Positions 22,091 through 31,999 of a DNA stretch of 64,000 nucleotides are shown here, piece by piece. Location: assembly GCA_030052745.1 (NCBI GenBank), contig JANBVO010000058.1, positions 112,798-176,797 of the forward strand, given 5' to 3'. A model generated the notes under the pieces. It ran no database searches, was not told the origin of the DNA, and was given only the letters and a program-made list of their open reading frames with translations. A program made the position numbers and the translations under genes. The DNA comes from Pleurostoma richardsiae. Its lineage: Eukaryota; Ascomycota; Sordariomycetes; Calosphaeriales; Pleurostomataceae. Within the stretch, counting starts at the first letter, position 1. Every line of letters starts with the position of its first letter.

Positions 22091-23375
22091 CTAATCATAC
22101 CCAATAGGTTTCTGCGCCCTGACAACATCCACCTTCCCAGACGCCACGAGCCCGATGGACAGCACGCCCGACACCGCCGGGTCCACGCCCGCAGCGCTGG
22201 CCGGAAACCCCTCGTCGAACGGCTTGGCGGCCTCGATCCGCGCGACCTGCTCCGCCGACAGCCTGACGTCCAGGGCCGTGATGTTGTCCGCCAGCTGCTC
22301 CGTCTTCCGGCCGCCGACGACCGGGAACACGTACGGCGCCTTGGCCAGCAGGTACGCCAGCGCCACCGCCGCGACCGACCTGCCGCCCAGCTCCCGTCCG
22401 ACCTCCTCCAGCGCCGCGCTGGCCCGCGCCTCGTCCTCCGTCTGCTCCGTCTGGCCGAGCCGAAACACGTGGTGACCCTCCCCGCGGGTCTTGGCCGCCT
22501 GCACCTCCCCGGCGGCGCGCAGCTTCCCCGCGGCCAGCGGCGTGTACGCCATGAACGCCAGCCCGAAGCGCCGCGCCATGGGCAGCACCTCGCGCTCGAC
22601 GTCGCGCTGCAGCGGGTTCCAGGGCCCCTGGTACACGGCGAAGGGCGTCCTGCCGCGGTCGCGGGCGTACGTGTTGGCGGCGCTGACGACCCAGGCCGGC
22701 GCGTTGGAGATGCCCAGGTACATGACCTTGCCCTGCTGGACGAGCGCGTGCAGGGCGTCCATGACCTCCTCGATGGAGGCGGTGTGATCCTACCAGTGCA
22801 CGAAGAAGATGTCGATCCAGCCGGTGCGCAGCTTGGTCAGGGAGTCGCGCACCGAGAGGTTCATGGCGATCTTGGAGTTGCCGCTGTAGTTGATGGTTGT
22901 GTTGCCCTTGCCTGTGCGGGTGGGAGGAGGGTGAAGAGTGAGTAAAGGTGAATGCTGGATATCTTCCGCCCGGAGACAGCAGCCCCTGAGAAAGCAGGAA
23001 GCAGAAGAAAGAGAATGTACCTAGCTCGTGCAACCTGTAGTCGCCCGTGTACTTGGTCGCGACGATACACCTGTCACGCACGCCGCGGACCTCCATCCAC
23101 TCGCCCAGGATCTTCTCACTCTCTTCGTTCTGATAACCGTTCGAGGTGTCGAAGAAATTGCCGCCCCCGTCGAAGTACGTGTCCAGCAGCTTGAAAGACT
23201 GCTCCTTGTCGACAGCCCCCATGCTGTCGTCCCAGGCAGTGCCTAGCGACATGGTTCCGAACGCGAGCGGGGACACGCGGACCGCTGCGTTCGGGGACAG
23301 CAGTCGGTAGTTCCCCAGGGGGGTCGGCGGAGGAGGGGCCGGGAAGAAGAGGAGCTGGACGGACTTGGTAGCCAT
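22091..23375 (-). pseudogene. aldo/keto reductase (aryl-alcohol dehydrogenase type) with in-frame stop
   Basis: Two exons, 23375-23021 and 22911-22091, would encode about 391 residues, a normal length for the AKR9/AAD family. Seen are GTMSLGTAW, the catalytic Asp and Tyr in FFDTSNGYQNEESEKILGEW, the catalytic Lys in VATKY and the His in FVHW. Codon 159 is TAG (22792-22790), directly after VHW, where the family usually has a second Trp; a single TGG to TAG change explains it. Downstream the frame is intact for 232 residues to the normal stop, with GKVMYLGISNAPAWVV and FPVVGGRKTEQL. No intron could remove the stop. Either a recent nonsense allele, readthrough or a sequence error is possible. 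A TATA-like box remains about 110 bases upstream. Confidence 0.7.
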
Positions 23376-24609
23376 GGTGGTTGAGGAATGTGCTGAGTTC
23401 AGTAGGAGATAGATCGCAGAGGCTAAGACATGAGGACTGGGGAAAGAGTCTCACGCTTTCTTCCACGCGGACTCGGGCGCTGGGCATATATAGACAGTTA
23501 TTCTTGTCGCTAACTGATAACTGATGCTCCTGTGAGCGTTCGGAGACGACCAACCCAGAGTACGTGGTGGTCAGCCGGGTATCTAGCTTACAGGCCCTTT
23601 GCAGCTGTCGAGTTAGACCCAGGCATTTCCCCAGAGCTGAATCGGAAAATGATATTTAAATGAACCCTACACGATAGCATAAGCGGCCGCTGCAGTACCA
23701 GATGTGGTCTTGACTACCTTTACGAATTGCCCTCTTTGTCATCTGTAGATGGTCACTCAGAGTTGGTTGTACGTCTCTCGCGCTCAAGATGCTGAGACGC
23801 ACAGCCAGATAGCATTCTACGAAGAGGCGCTCGTATCTTCTCGTCTCATGGGGCAACCTCTACTCCCCAAAACTGTTGGTACTCACGAACTTTCAAAGGA
23901 TCAGACACCCCACAGTGGTCACGGAGATAGCCAATGTGCCCTAGCTTCACAGATCAAGCTTAGGACCGGTGCTTCTCGACGCCGCCCCGGGTGTGAATCA
24001 GACGGCTCAGTCTTCTTCAAGCAGCTATCTGTGCTAAGGGGACACCTCCGCTCTGGCGGTCTGACAGTCGGAAACTGGAAAATGACAAGGGGAAGTCATT
24101 GTCGCTGACGATGTCGGCTGACTTTAACTAGGATACCAAAGGGGGTGATGCGTTCTCTAAACCGGGGATAGGGTCGGGAAAGGCTTGTAGAAGAGTAGGA
24201 TCTTAGAGACTGGCAGATTAGTCTGTGATGGAGAGTCGACAAACCCTTAACCATAAGCCGTGGGTCGATCCTTGCAGTATGAGAGCACATGTCGATTTTG
24301 CGTAGGTAGCAGCCGATACTCTAAGTCAAGCACATCGAACAAGTGGATATATATGTGTGTCTACGCTCAAACTGTAGGGGTATGTAACAGAAAGAGAGAA
24401 GCTGTGCGATGCTTTCCGAGCAGAAAAGAAGGACAGAACAGACTGGGCTGTTGCGGAGATAGATATCTCGACCGAGCGAAGATATGCGAGAAACAAAAAG
24501 AAACTCAGATCCACCCAGATTACTCAAACATTACATCCTCCTTTTTGACTTTCTCTTTTCCACAGAATTTCAGAGCATTGGCATCATTAGAGAGGAGCTA
24601 CGACCATGC
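23376..24609. other. intergenic, AKR promoter and 3' side of the large disordered-protein gene
   Basis: No gene was supported in these 1.2 kb. Open frames are short and without domains. The left 150 bases include the AKR promoter. Sequence from about 24100 to 24600 is AT-richer and probably belongs to the 3' untranslated region of the next minus-strand gene. Confidence 0.5.
23485..23493 (-). promoter_or_regulatory. TATA box of the aldo/keto reductase gene
   Basis: The minus strand reads CTATATATG about 110 bases upstream of the ATG at 23375. This is a standard core promoter spacing, and it suggests the gene was recently or still is transcribed. Confidence 0.4.
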
Positions 24610-27600
24610 TCAGTCGTTCCAGTCCTCATAGCTCGGGTCCCCGTACGGGTTCCACTCCTGTCCGGGGTAGCTCGTCGCCGACATCTGCGGCATCTCGTTC
24701 TCGTCGTCCTTCCTCGTCCTGGCCGCGGCCAGCGACGACGCCGCCATGTCTGGCTCCTCCGGGTTGACGGGGATCTTCTCCTCCTGCTCTCTCAGCAGCT
24801 GCTTCCGCTTCAGCTCCTCGAAGTACTCGGCCGACGTCTGCACCGGCTTGCCGTTCCCGTTACTCATGCCCGGCGCGTGGGGAGGAGCAGCCGTGTCGAC
24901 GGTCAGGCCCTTGTTAGGTGCCTGTTCGGACGCAGGCTGCGGCTCTGGGGGAGACGGCGACCGAGGAGGTAGAGTGGTTTCTATCACGACGGCGGCAGGC
25001 TTTTCCTGGTGCGCCACCGGTGGCAACGAGTTCCGCGGAGTCGCGTCATAAATATTATCGTCTTGGATGTTATTGGTCGCTGCGACATTGACGATCGTGT
25101 TTGCCGGTGCGAACTGTGTAGGCGGTTCGGGACTGACTGTCCTTTCGTGAGCGGCCTGAATGTCAACTGTCGGAGTAGCAGCAGTTTGCACCGGTGTAGC
25201 GCTCTGCGAATCGCTCGTAGCTCGGTTGACGGTAGTCTCCTGCCCCTGTGATTGATTCACCGCAGTCGCTGAAGGATGGAGTGATGATACCTGGCTCACG
25301 GCACTGGCCTGGCGCTGGGGCATCAGACCGTTATTTTGAACGGCAGGCTCTTGCACGATGTGGTGGGAGACCAGGGTTTTATCTTGCGGCAATGGCGGGT
25401 TAGGCATGCCACCTGCCGCAGGGTTGATAGGCGAGAATGTCGCCGATTCAGGCAGGGGATATGACTGCGGAGAAGTCGGGTGCCGGAGCTGAGGTTGAGT
25501 GATGCTGTTATCTGTAGCAAGGCGGTCTGGCTGCGGCCGGTGGGCTTGGGTTTGACCTTCTGGAGACCCGTTGGAGATGGTCGGTAGCTGTCCTGACCCA
25601 GAAGACACAGGGGAAAGCGCTGGGGTAGTCTGAGAGTTCGGCGTCAGTCCGCTTGCTTGACCGACGCTCACCGCGGGCGGTTGAGGCGACGGCGTCTGAG
25701 TTAAGGTCTGAGGAGCTTGCTGTTGCTGTTGTTGTTGCGGTATCATCTGGACTGGAACCCCGGGCTGCCCCTGCTGCGGGAAGAACATCTGCTGCCCTTG
25801 GACACCACCTGAAGCCTGCTGAGGGATCATCTGGACCCATTGCGGGCCCTGAGGCCCCATCACGTACTGGAGCCCGGGGTATGCTTGGCCATAGCCTGGA
25901 GCTCCAGCTGGGGGTGGATAGGGCACCATCATGCCTGCACCATAGACAGGGGCATAACCGCGCGGAATTGGAACTTGAGCATATTGCGGCTCCACGGAGC
26001 CCGAAGGCATTCTCTGTGCTTGAGGTCGGGGCTGCCCGGGTTGAGCCGGCGGAGGTTGTTGCATAGGCACCTGCTGCGGCGGCGATGGTCTCTGCTGCAG
26101 TGCTTGTTGTTGAGGAGTCCCAGCGGCGCCCTGCATGGTCATCCCTGCTGGCCGCTGCCCCGTAAACTGTTGCGGGTACTGCCCAGGAGGCGGCGACCCG
26201 GCATTCGGAGGGAACTGCCCCGGGTTCTGGAACTGCATGGAAGGGCCTGGACGTGGTTGCTGCCCCTGCATTTGAGGCTGCGGCTGAAACTGGCTCGGAG
26301 GACGCTGCATCTGCATCTGAACAGGAGTTCCTTGCATTCGAGGGGGACCTTGTGGCTGCATATACTGCGGACCGCCGGGAGGGAGCTTCTGAGCATCCGG
26401 TTGCTTAGACGACCTCTTGAAGGCACTCAGAAGCCCCTTCGGGCCCTTGTCCTGCTTTTCTGGTTTCCCCTGGCTCGGCTGCTGAGTTTGCCCGGCAGCT
26501 GGAGTTGAGGACTTGCCCTTGAACAGCTTGGAAAATGTGCCCTGGTGCTCTTGCTGTGCATGAGCCGGTGCCGTCATGGCCATGTTCTGAGGAGGCCGCT
26601 GCATGGGCTGTTGTCCAAACTGCTGCTGCTGCTGCTGCTGTGGTGCGAACTGTTGTTGTTGCTGTTGTGGTCCGAACTGCTGCTGCTGCTGTCTGAATTG
26701 CGGTTGCTGTTGTGTCTGTTGCACGAACTGTGGTTGCTGCTGCTGCTGCTGCTGCGGTTGCGGCGGCGGGCCCATATTACCAGATGCCTGCGTCATCGTC
26801 CGCGGTACCGCCCACGGCGGCTGCTGCTGAACGAACCCGGGTCCCGGAGGAGGCACCTGCTGTCCAAACTGCGCAGGCTGTGGCTGCCCAGGAGACCCTT
26901 GAGCGAACTGCGGCTGACCAGGCTGGGCTTGTCCAGGTTGCGGCTGCATCACGCCGAGTCCCTGGCCCTGGTTCGACACTCTCCTGTCCGGCTGCGGAGA
27001 CGCCGTCGGAGGCGGCACCTCTTGTCCAGGCTGAGGCGCCGGCGACGAAGAGGGAGTAGAGTGACCCGAGGCATTCTGCAGCTGCGAAGGAAGTCCTTGG
27101 GGCTGCGTCTGCGCTCCTGGCTGGAGGTTCTGGTACGCCGAGGGGCTGGAGACCCTCCTCATGTGAGGAGATCCATGGGCGCCGCCCTGAGAGCTCTGCT
27201 GCGCAGACGATGCAACAGAGGACCGATCAGCCTGCGTTCCTTCGAGCGCCAGGCCCTGTGCCTGCAGGTGACCAGCGGTACTTGGGGACGGTGACCCTTG
27301 CACAGGTTTGCGCACAGGTGCTTGCAGCGAAGGTTGAGGTGTGGTGCTTTGGGATGACTGTCCAGTAGCAAGATTGTGGGACGGTTGGGTACCCAAAGGT
27401 GCTTGACTCAGAGGTTCGCTTTGGCGGGTGCTAACGGGAGAGGGAGTGTGTTGGCGAACCGCCTCAGCCGGGACTGCGGCGCTGGGCTGTAGTGACGCCT
27501 GAGACGGTGATGCTTGCAGGTCCGGACCTAGCTGCTGTGATGGTTGCTGTCCATGAGAAGCACTTGCAGGTGGCACAGTACCGGCCTGTTGCTGGACCAC

Positions 27601-30600
27601 AGATACTGAAGAAAACTGCCTTGCAGGCACTCCGGCTGGTTGGCCGGCGCCGTTTTGCACGGTTTCCTCAGCCCGTTGGCTTTGCTGCGACACTGAATTT
27701 TGGGACGGCTGTTGCGGCGTCATCCCTGGTCGCTGGCCTGCAACAACGTTAGGAGGATGCATAGCCAAAGGACTGCTAGATTGCGTCAAGGGCGAGATCC
27801 CAGTTGAAGCCTGTTGCATCGGAGTCATAAGTCGCTGCCCGGGAACCTGCCCCTGTGGGGGGACTTGTGCAGTACCTTGTCCAGGCACAGGCATCATCGG
27901 CTGAGGACCTCCTGGTCCACCTGGTGCTCCAGGATAAGGGCCACCTTGTCCCTGGACCATGTATTGGCCGGCTTGCGGATTGGAAGGCTGGCTTGGCCCC
28001 ATCGGCGGCCGAGATCCAAACTGATTCCCAGGACCGCCTTGCTGCATCTGCACCGGCATTCGCATTTGATATTGGCCCTGCTGCTGGGCGGGAGACATCA
28101 TCATTTGCGCCGATGGTTGGCCTTGCTGAGGTTTTGACTCTCTCGGCTTAGAGCCGGACCGGTTTCCGAGGATGCCAGACAAGAAGCCGCCAGTAGAAGC
28201 CTTTCTGCCTCGCTCCTGATCAGCTGGAACGGGAGCTTGTGGTGTCGGACCCTGCATTGAGAACTTGCGTCCTTGTGCATCTGCCGTGAACGGACGAGAT
28301 TCTACAAATGGGCCTCGGCCGCCACTCATCTGAGGGGGGCCAATAGCCCCAGCTGGAGGTGCTTGCGGCCCTTGAAGACCTTGAGGCACAGGTGAAGCGC
28401 CCTGAGCAGGCTGTTGGGATTGGAACGACGATCTGGCCGACTGAGCGGCACTTGGAGATCCCTGCTGGGAGTCTTGATGGCCGCGATGGAACATGTTTGT
28501 CAGGTTTGAGAAGCGCTTCTTCGGCTGGCTTGCGCCATTGGCAGCCGGTCCCGCCAGGTTCGAACTCTCAGACGTGGAGTTACGGGAGTACTCAGGCCTG
28601 GCCGGCTGGGGCTGCGCCGAGGACGTGTTGACGAGGCCGCTCGTTTTGAAGAAGGTCCGCTTCTTCTCGGGCGGCTGGAACTGAGGAGAAGGTTGAGACC
28701 GCTGGTCCAGTGTGGCCGGCGAGTGTGCGATGGTGCTCTCGCCGCTCTGCGGACGCCCATCATCTATCGACGGAGTCCCTGCACTGCGCAGACCGAAAAG
28801 CGTGGAGTGGCGTTTCCTCTGGTCCCCGGTCGCTACGCTGGACTCGGACACTCCGTCGCCCGTAGCTTCCGCACCTTGAAACCTAGCACCACCAATGGAA
28901 TCGCGTCTTTCGCGAGCACCGGCAGCGAGTCTGTCTCGAATGCCCGAGAAGAGGCCGGAGTTCCTCTTATTCTCATTCTCGTTCCGAAGGCTTGAAGCCT
29001 GCAAGTCACTAGTTGACGTACGCCGCAGGGGCTGCCCGAAGGGTGCAGCCGGAGGTTGGAGATCAGCTTGTTGGAGCTGACTTCCTCCTTGTGTCTGAGA
29101 GAATTGCTGGCCGGCCATGGGGCCGCCTGGTTGCTGAGAAATCGGAGATCCCAGATCCCTCGAAGCCCGCTGCCGGACAGGAGACTGCGTCGGCGGAGAC
29201 ACGGAGCCGGGCGACGGCGCGCCAATCTCCTTATCGAAGCTATAGGACTGCTGCTGTTGCTGCTGCTGTTGCTGATCAGAGGATCCGCTGGGAGAAGAGC
29301 GGTGGCGAGAAGCCTGAAGAGGCTCTGATAGATGAGATTCCTCCAATTTCCAAGCCCCCTGGGGAGGCAACCGTTGAATGAGGTTTCCGTTAGCTGCCAT
29401 GTTTGGCGGTGCCATTCCGGGCTGCGTGTTTGCTGGGATGAACTGAGGACTCGGAGCGTAGTACTGTCCCCGGCCTGCAGTCATCATCGTCTGCTGGTGG
29501 TTCATGGAAGGTCCTGCCATTCCGCGCGGTGCCATTTGCGCGTTGTGGCGATGCACTCCACTGGGGGCAGCTCCAGCGAATTGCTGTTGCACTCCCGGCT
29601 GTTGGTGGTAGTATGCGGCGCCTTGGGGAGGAAAGCTTGGGCCGGCCTGGCGCTGCATCGCCGGATAACCGCCCTGCATTGCCTGCTGGCCAGGCGCAGG
29701 CGAAGCGGCGTAGAATTGAGTCTGGCCGGACATCTGCGGATGCGATAGCGACTGAGACATGCCGGGTCCGGGGCCGGGTGCTGGGCCGTGGGTGCTGGCA
29801 GAAGGACCGGCCGGCGACCCACTGCGCTCGCTTTTGTCGTCGGGAGCGAATTGATCATTCGCCTTGCCCAGCGACATGCCAAAGGTCGAGCTCCGACGGA
29901 TTGGCGGCAAGCCGACAAAGGACGGCTGGCGATGCGGCCCGTCGGCGTCGTCTAGCTGGTTCTGCCGCTGCTGCTGCTGCTGCTGCTGCGAGAATTGACC
30001 GTACTGCTGAGATTGCTGAGAGAAGGTGTCAGCACGACCAGTGGAGGTCACGGGACCTGCAGCTGTTGAATGTGGCATCATTCTAAGTTGAGGGGCGTGC
30101 GGCTGAGGGTGGTAATGAGAGGGCGGCTGCTGCTGCTCAGGCGGGACCACGGGGAGATGGCGCTGGCCGGCTGATGCGGAGACTGCTGCTGCTGATGCTG
30201 CTGGCTCTGGAGGTTGCGGGGAGACTACAACCCAGTCGTCGGGGCCTTCGTCGGTAGTCGTCACGTTGGTCGCATCCTCAGCGACGGCAGATTTGGAGAT
30301 GCTGTTGATGAGAGGCTGGAGGGCGATGGAGGAGCGCTTTTGCGTTGCCGCGTCGACAGTCGCAGGATCAGTGGCAGGATCCGCAGCACCCTTGGCGGAA
30401 GCGAACACCGGTTCAGGCGGAGGTGGCGTAGCCGGGGTGTGGGCGTCGAGATCGAAGCCCTCCTCCTCGACGAGCGGCGTGCCGGTATAGGGGTCCCACG
30501 AGGGCTGATGCTTGCTTATCGGGCGCGGCACGTGGAGCTGGAGCTGGTCCTGGTCCTGGTGCGCCGGCTCGTCGTCCTGGGGAGCTGGAGTCGCGCGCGA

Positions 30601-31143
30601 GAATGTGTCGGACACGGGCGAGACTAGCTCCGGCTGGCTGTCACGGCGGCCGCCGGCAACAGGCACGGGCGGCAGCCACTGGCGCTGCGGGGAGGAATAA
30701 CGTTTACTTCTACTGGCGTCGGCGTCGGCGTCGGGCGTCGGCGGCTGTGACGGTTGGGGGAATAGCGAGGAATGATGGCCGTGAGACAGAGAATTGAAGG
30801 GAGAAATGCGCGTCGGCTGGGGAAGTTGTGGAGGCGGCGATTGCGAAGACGCGGTGCGACGGCCGCTGCTGGGCTGACCAGGAAGAGGATCGCTGCCTCG
30901 ATGACCGGGGTGGTGGTGCCAGTGCCGCTGGTGGTGCCGGCCCCCTGCTGCTGCTGCTGACGGCCCTGCTCCTGCAGCCCAAGAGTCGTGGCGCGAGGCT
31001 CGCCCGCCGCCGCCGAGGCCAAGGTTAATGTTAATGCCCCACGAGCTGCGCCTCGATTCCTTTTTGTTGGGGGCCAGCGGCACCGCTGCTACTTCTGCAG
31101 CCGCAGACGCGCCATGCGACGTTGGCGGCGGCGACGATTCGTC
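24610..31143 (-). CDS. very large Gln/Pro/Ser-rich disordered protein, unknown function
   Basis: One uninterrupted frame encodes over 2150 residues. The product is dominated by Gln, Pro, Ser and Gly with many polyQ runs (CAG/CTG tracts near 26620, 26740 and 29260), and I see no globular domain, signal peptide or membrane segment. Less repetitive islands are the N-terminal KKESRRSSWGININLGLG, DDWVVVSPQ, repeated short basic blocks with phosphorylation-like Ser, and a charged C-terminal helix (EYFEELKRKQLLREQEEK) ending WNPYGDPSYEDWND. The first in-frame start is only a GTG at 31083. A good acceptor with a branch site (GACTAAC ... CTGCAG) ends at 31144, so an upstream exon with the true ATG is likely but was not found. 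It may be a scaffold or condensate protein; this is inference. Confidence 0.65.
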   Translation of the reverse strand, partial: DESSPPPTSHGASAAAEVAAVPLAPNKKESRRSSWGININLGLGGGGRASRHDSWAAGAGPSAAAAGGRHHQRHWHHHPGHRGSDPLPGQPSSGRRTASSQSPPPQLPQPTRISPFNSLSHGHHSSLFPQPSQPPTPDADADASRSKRYSSPQRQWLPPVPVAGGRRDSQPELVSPVSDTFSRATPAPQDDEPAHQDQDQLQLHVPRPISKHQPSWDPYTGTPLVEEEGFDLDAHTPATPPPPEPVFASAKGAADPATDPATVDAATQKRSSIALQPLINSISKSAVAEDATNVTTTDEGPDDWVVVSPQPPEPAASAAAVSASAGQRHLPVVPPEQQQPPSHYHPQPHAPQLRMMPHSTAAGPVTSTGRADTFSQQSQQYGQFSQQQQQQQRQNQLDDADGPHRQPSFVGLPPIRRSSTFGMSLGKANDQFAPDDKSERSGSPAGPSASTHGPAPGPGPGMSQSLSHPQMSGQTQFYAASPAPGQQAMQGGYPAMQRQAGPSFPPQGAAYYHQQPGVQQQFAGAAPSGVHRHNAQMAPRGMAGPSMNHQQTMMTAGRGQYYAPSPQFIPANTQPGMAPPNMAANGNLIQRLPPQGAWKLEESHLSEPLQASRHRSSPSGSSDQQQQQQQQQSYSFDKEIGAPSPGSVSPPTQSPVRQRASRDLGSPISQQPGGPMAGQQFSQTQGGSQLQQADLQPPAAPFGQPLRRTSTSDLQASSLRNENENKRNSGLFSGIRDRLAAGARERRDSIGGARFQGAEATGDGVSESSVATGDQRKRHSTLFGLRSAGTPSIDDGRPQSGESTIAHSPATLDQRSQPSPQFQPPEKKRTFFKTSGLVNTSSAQPQPARPEYSRNSTSESSNLAGPAANGASQPKKRFSNLTNMFHRGHQDSQQGSPSAAQSARSSFQSQQPAQGASPVPQGLQGPQAPPAGAIGPPQMSGGRGPFVESRPFTADAQGRKFSMQGPTPQAPVPADQERGRKASTGGFLSGILGNRSGSKPRESKPQQGQPSAQMMMSPAQQQGQYQMRMPVQMQQGGPGNQFGSRPPMGPSQPSNPQAGQYMVQGQGGPYPGAPGGPGGPQPMMPVPGQGTAQVPPQGQVPGQRLMTPMQQASTGISPLTQSSSPLAMHPPNVVAGQRPGMTPQQPSQNSVSQQSQRAEETVQNGAGQPAGVPARQFSSVSVVQQQAGTVPPASASHGQQPSQQLGPDLQASPSQASLQPSAAVPAEAVRQHTPSPVSTRQSEPLSQAPLGTQPSHNLATGQSSQSTTPQPSLQAPVRKPVQGSPSPSTAGHLQAQGLALEGTQADRSSVASSAQQSSQGGAHGSPHMRRVSSPSAYQNLQPGAQTQPQGLPSQLQNASGHSTPSSSPAPQPGQEVPPPTASPQPDRRVSNQGQGLGVMQPQPGQAQPGQPQFAQGSPGQPQPAQFGQQVPPPGPGFVQQQPPWAVPRTMTQASGNMGPPPQPQQQQQQQPQFVQQTQQQPQFRQQQQQFGPQQQQQQFAPQQQQQQQFGQQPMQRPPQNMAMTAPAHAQQEHQGTFSKLFKGKSSTPAAGQTQQPSQGKPEKQDKGPKGLLSAFKRSSKQPDAQKLPPGGPQYMQPQGPPRMQGTPVQMQMQRPPSQFQPQPQMQGQQPRPGPSMQFQNPGQFPPNAGSPPPGQYPQQFTGQRPAGMTMQGAAGTPQQQALQQRPSPPQQVPMQQPPPAQPGQPRPQAQRMPSGSVEPQYAQVPIPRGYAPVYGAGMMVPYPPPAGAPGYGQAYPGLQYVMGPQGPQWVQMIPQQASGGVQGQQMFFPQQGQPGVPVQMIPQQQQQQQAPQTLTQTPSPQPPAVSVGQASGLTPNSQTTPALSPVSSGSGQLPTISNGSPEGQTQAHRPQPDRLATDNSITQPQLRHPTSPQSYPLPESATFSPINPAAGGMPNPPLPQDKTLVSHHIVQEPAVQNNGLMPQRQASAVSQVSSLHPSATAVNQSQGQETTVNRATSDSQSATPVQTAATPTVDIQAAHERTVSPEPPTQFAPANTIVNVAATNNIQDDNIYDATPRNSLPPVAHQEKPAAVVIETTLPPRSPSPPEPQPASEQAPNKGLTVDTAAPPHAPGMSNGNGKPVQTSAEYFEELKRKQLLREQEEKIPVNPEEPDMAASSLAAARTRKDDENEMPQMSATSYPGQEWNPYGDPSYEDWND

Positions 31144-31999
31144 CTGCAGCGATTCAATGCATCGTTAGTCCACTATCCTGTAGCGTGATGTGCGTGTTCC
31201 GTATTTCAGCTGGTGAAATGCCAGTGGGTGGGTTGGGCGGGTCAGGAGAGAAAACTAGGGGGGGGTAAATGAAGGGAGAAAAGCGGGCTGTGGGACTCGC
31301 GTCTACGGCATACACGCTTTTCTTGCCGCGATGCTCCGCAGCTCAGAGGAAATGAAAGAAATAAAGGACAGACAGAAAGGACCGAGAGACACACGGCGGG
31401 GGTATGGTACGGGATCGGAACCGGGATCGGGACCGCAGACGGGACGGAGAACGGGACGCTGCGGGAAACAAACGTGTCCTCAAGTCGCGTCCATGTCTTA
31501 GAGGGAGGTGGCACCGACGAAGACGTAGGGCAGGGCATGGAGAGAGGGAGGACGAGGCGGAACACAGGATTCTGGATATTCATGGTCGGTCTTGACATGT
31601 AGGAAAAAAATGCGATGTAAATTCCGTAACTCTCATACACCATCGTCCAATGCCATCCCATTCCGCCCGAGCCTTTCCCTGATGTCGCATTTTACACATC
31701 GATTGCGGACTCAACTCGCGGTCCAAGCATAGTATGAATAAGGAAGAAGAAAGACATCAGAGTAGGTAGACAGACGCCCGATTAACAGTGAACAGGCCAA
31801 CACTGAAAAGAAGAAGTGGCTCAATGTATACATGTGGGAATGACCGTGGACCCAGAATCAGGAGTTCCGCCCCGTCCGGATGGCAGGAGGGAGCCAGAGG
31901 CGCAAGGTGTATGTGTAGAGTAAGGCAGACGACGCAAGGTCGTCGGTGCAAGTGTGCTGCTGCTGCTGCTGCGGCTGCTAGTGGTTAAAAAACAAATCT
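31144..31999. other. intergenic between two large disordered-protein genes
   Basis: This probably contains the missing first exon and promoter of the 24.6-31.1 kb gene and the 3' end of the 32.0-35.5 kb gene. A minus-strand frame from an ATG at 31583 runs open for over 100 codons through a pyrimidine-rich stretch, which is more like a 5' leader than coding sequence. A CAG/CTG run lies near 31960-31975. Confidence 0.45.
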
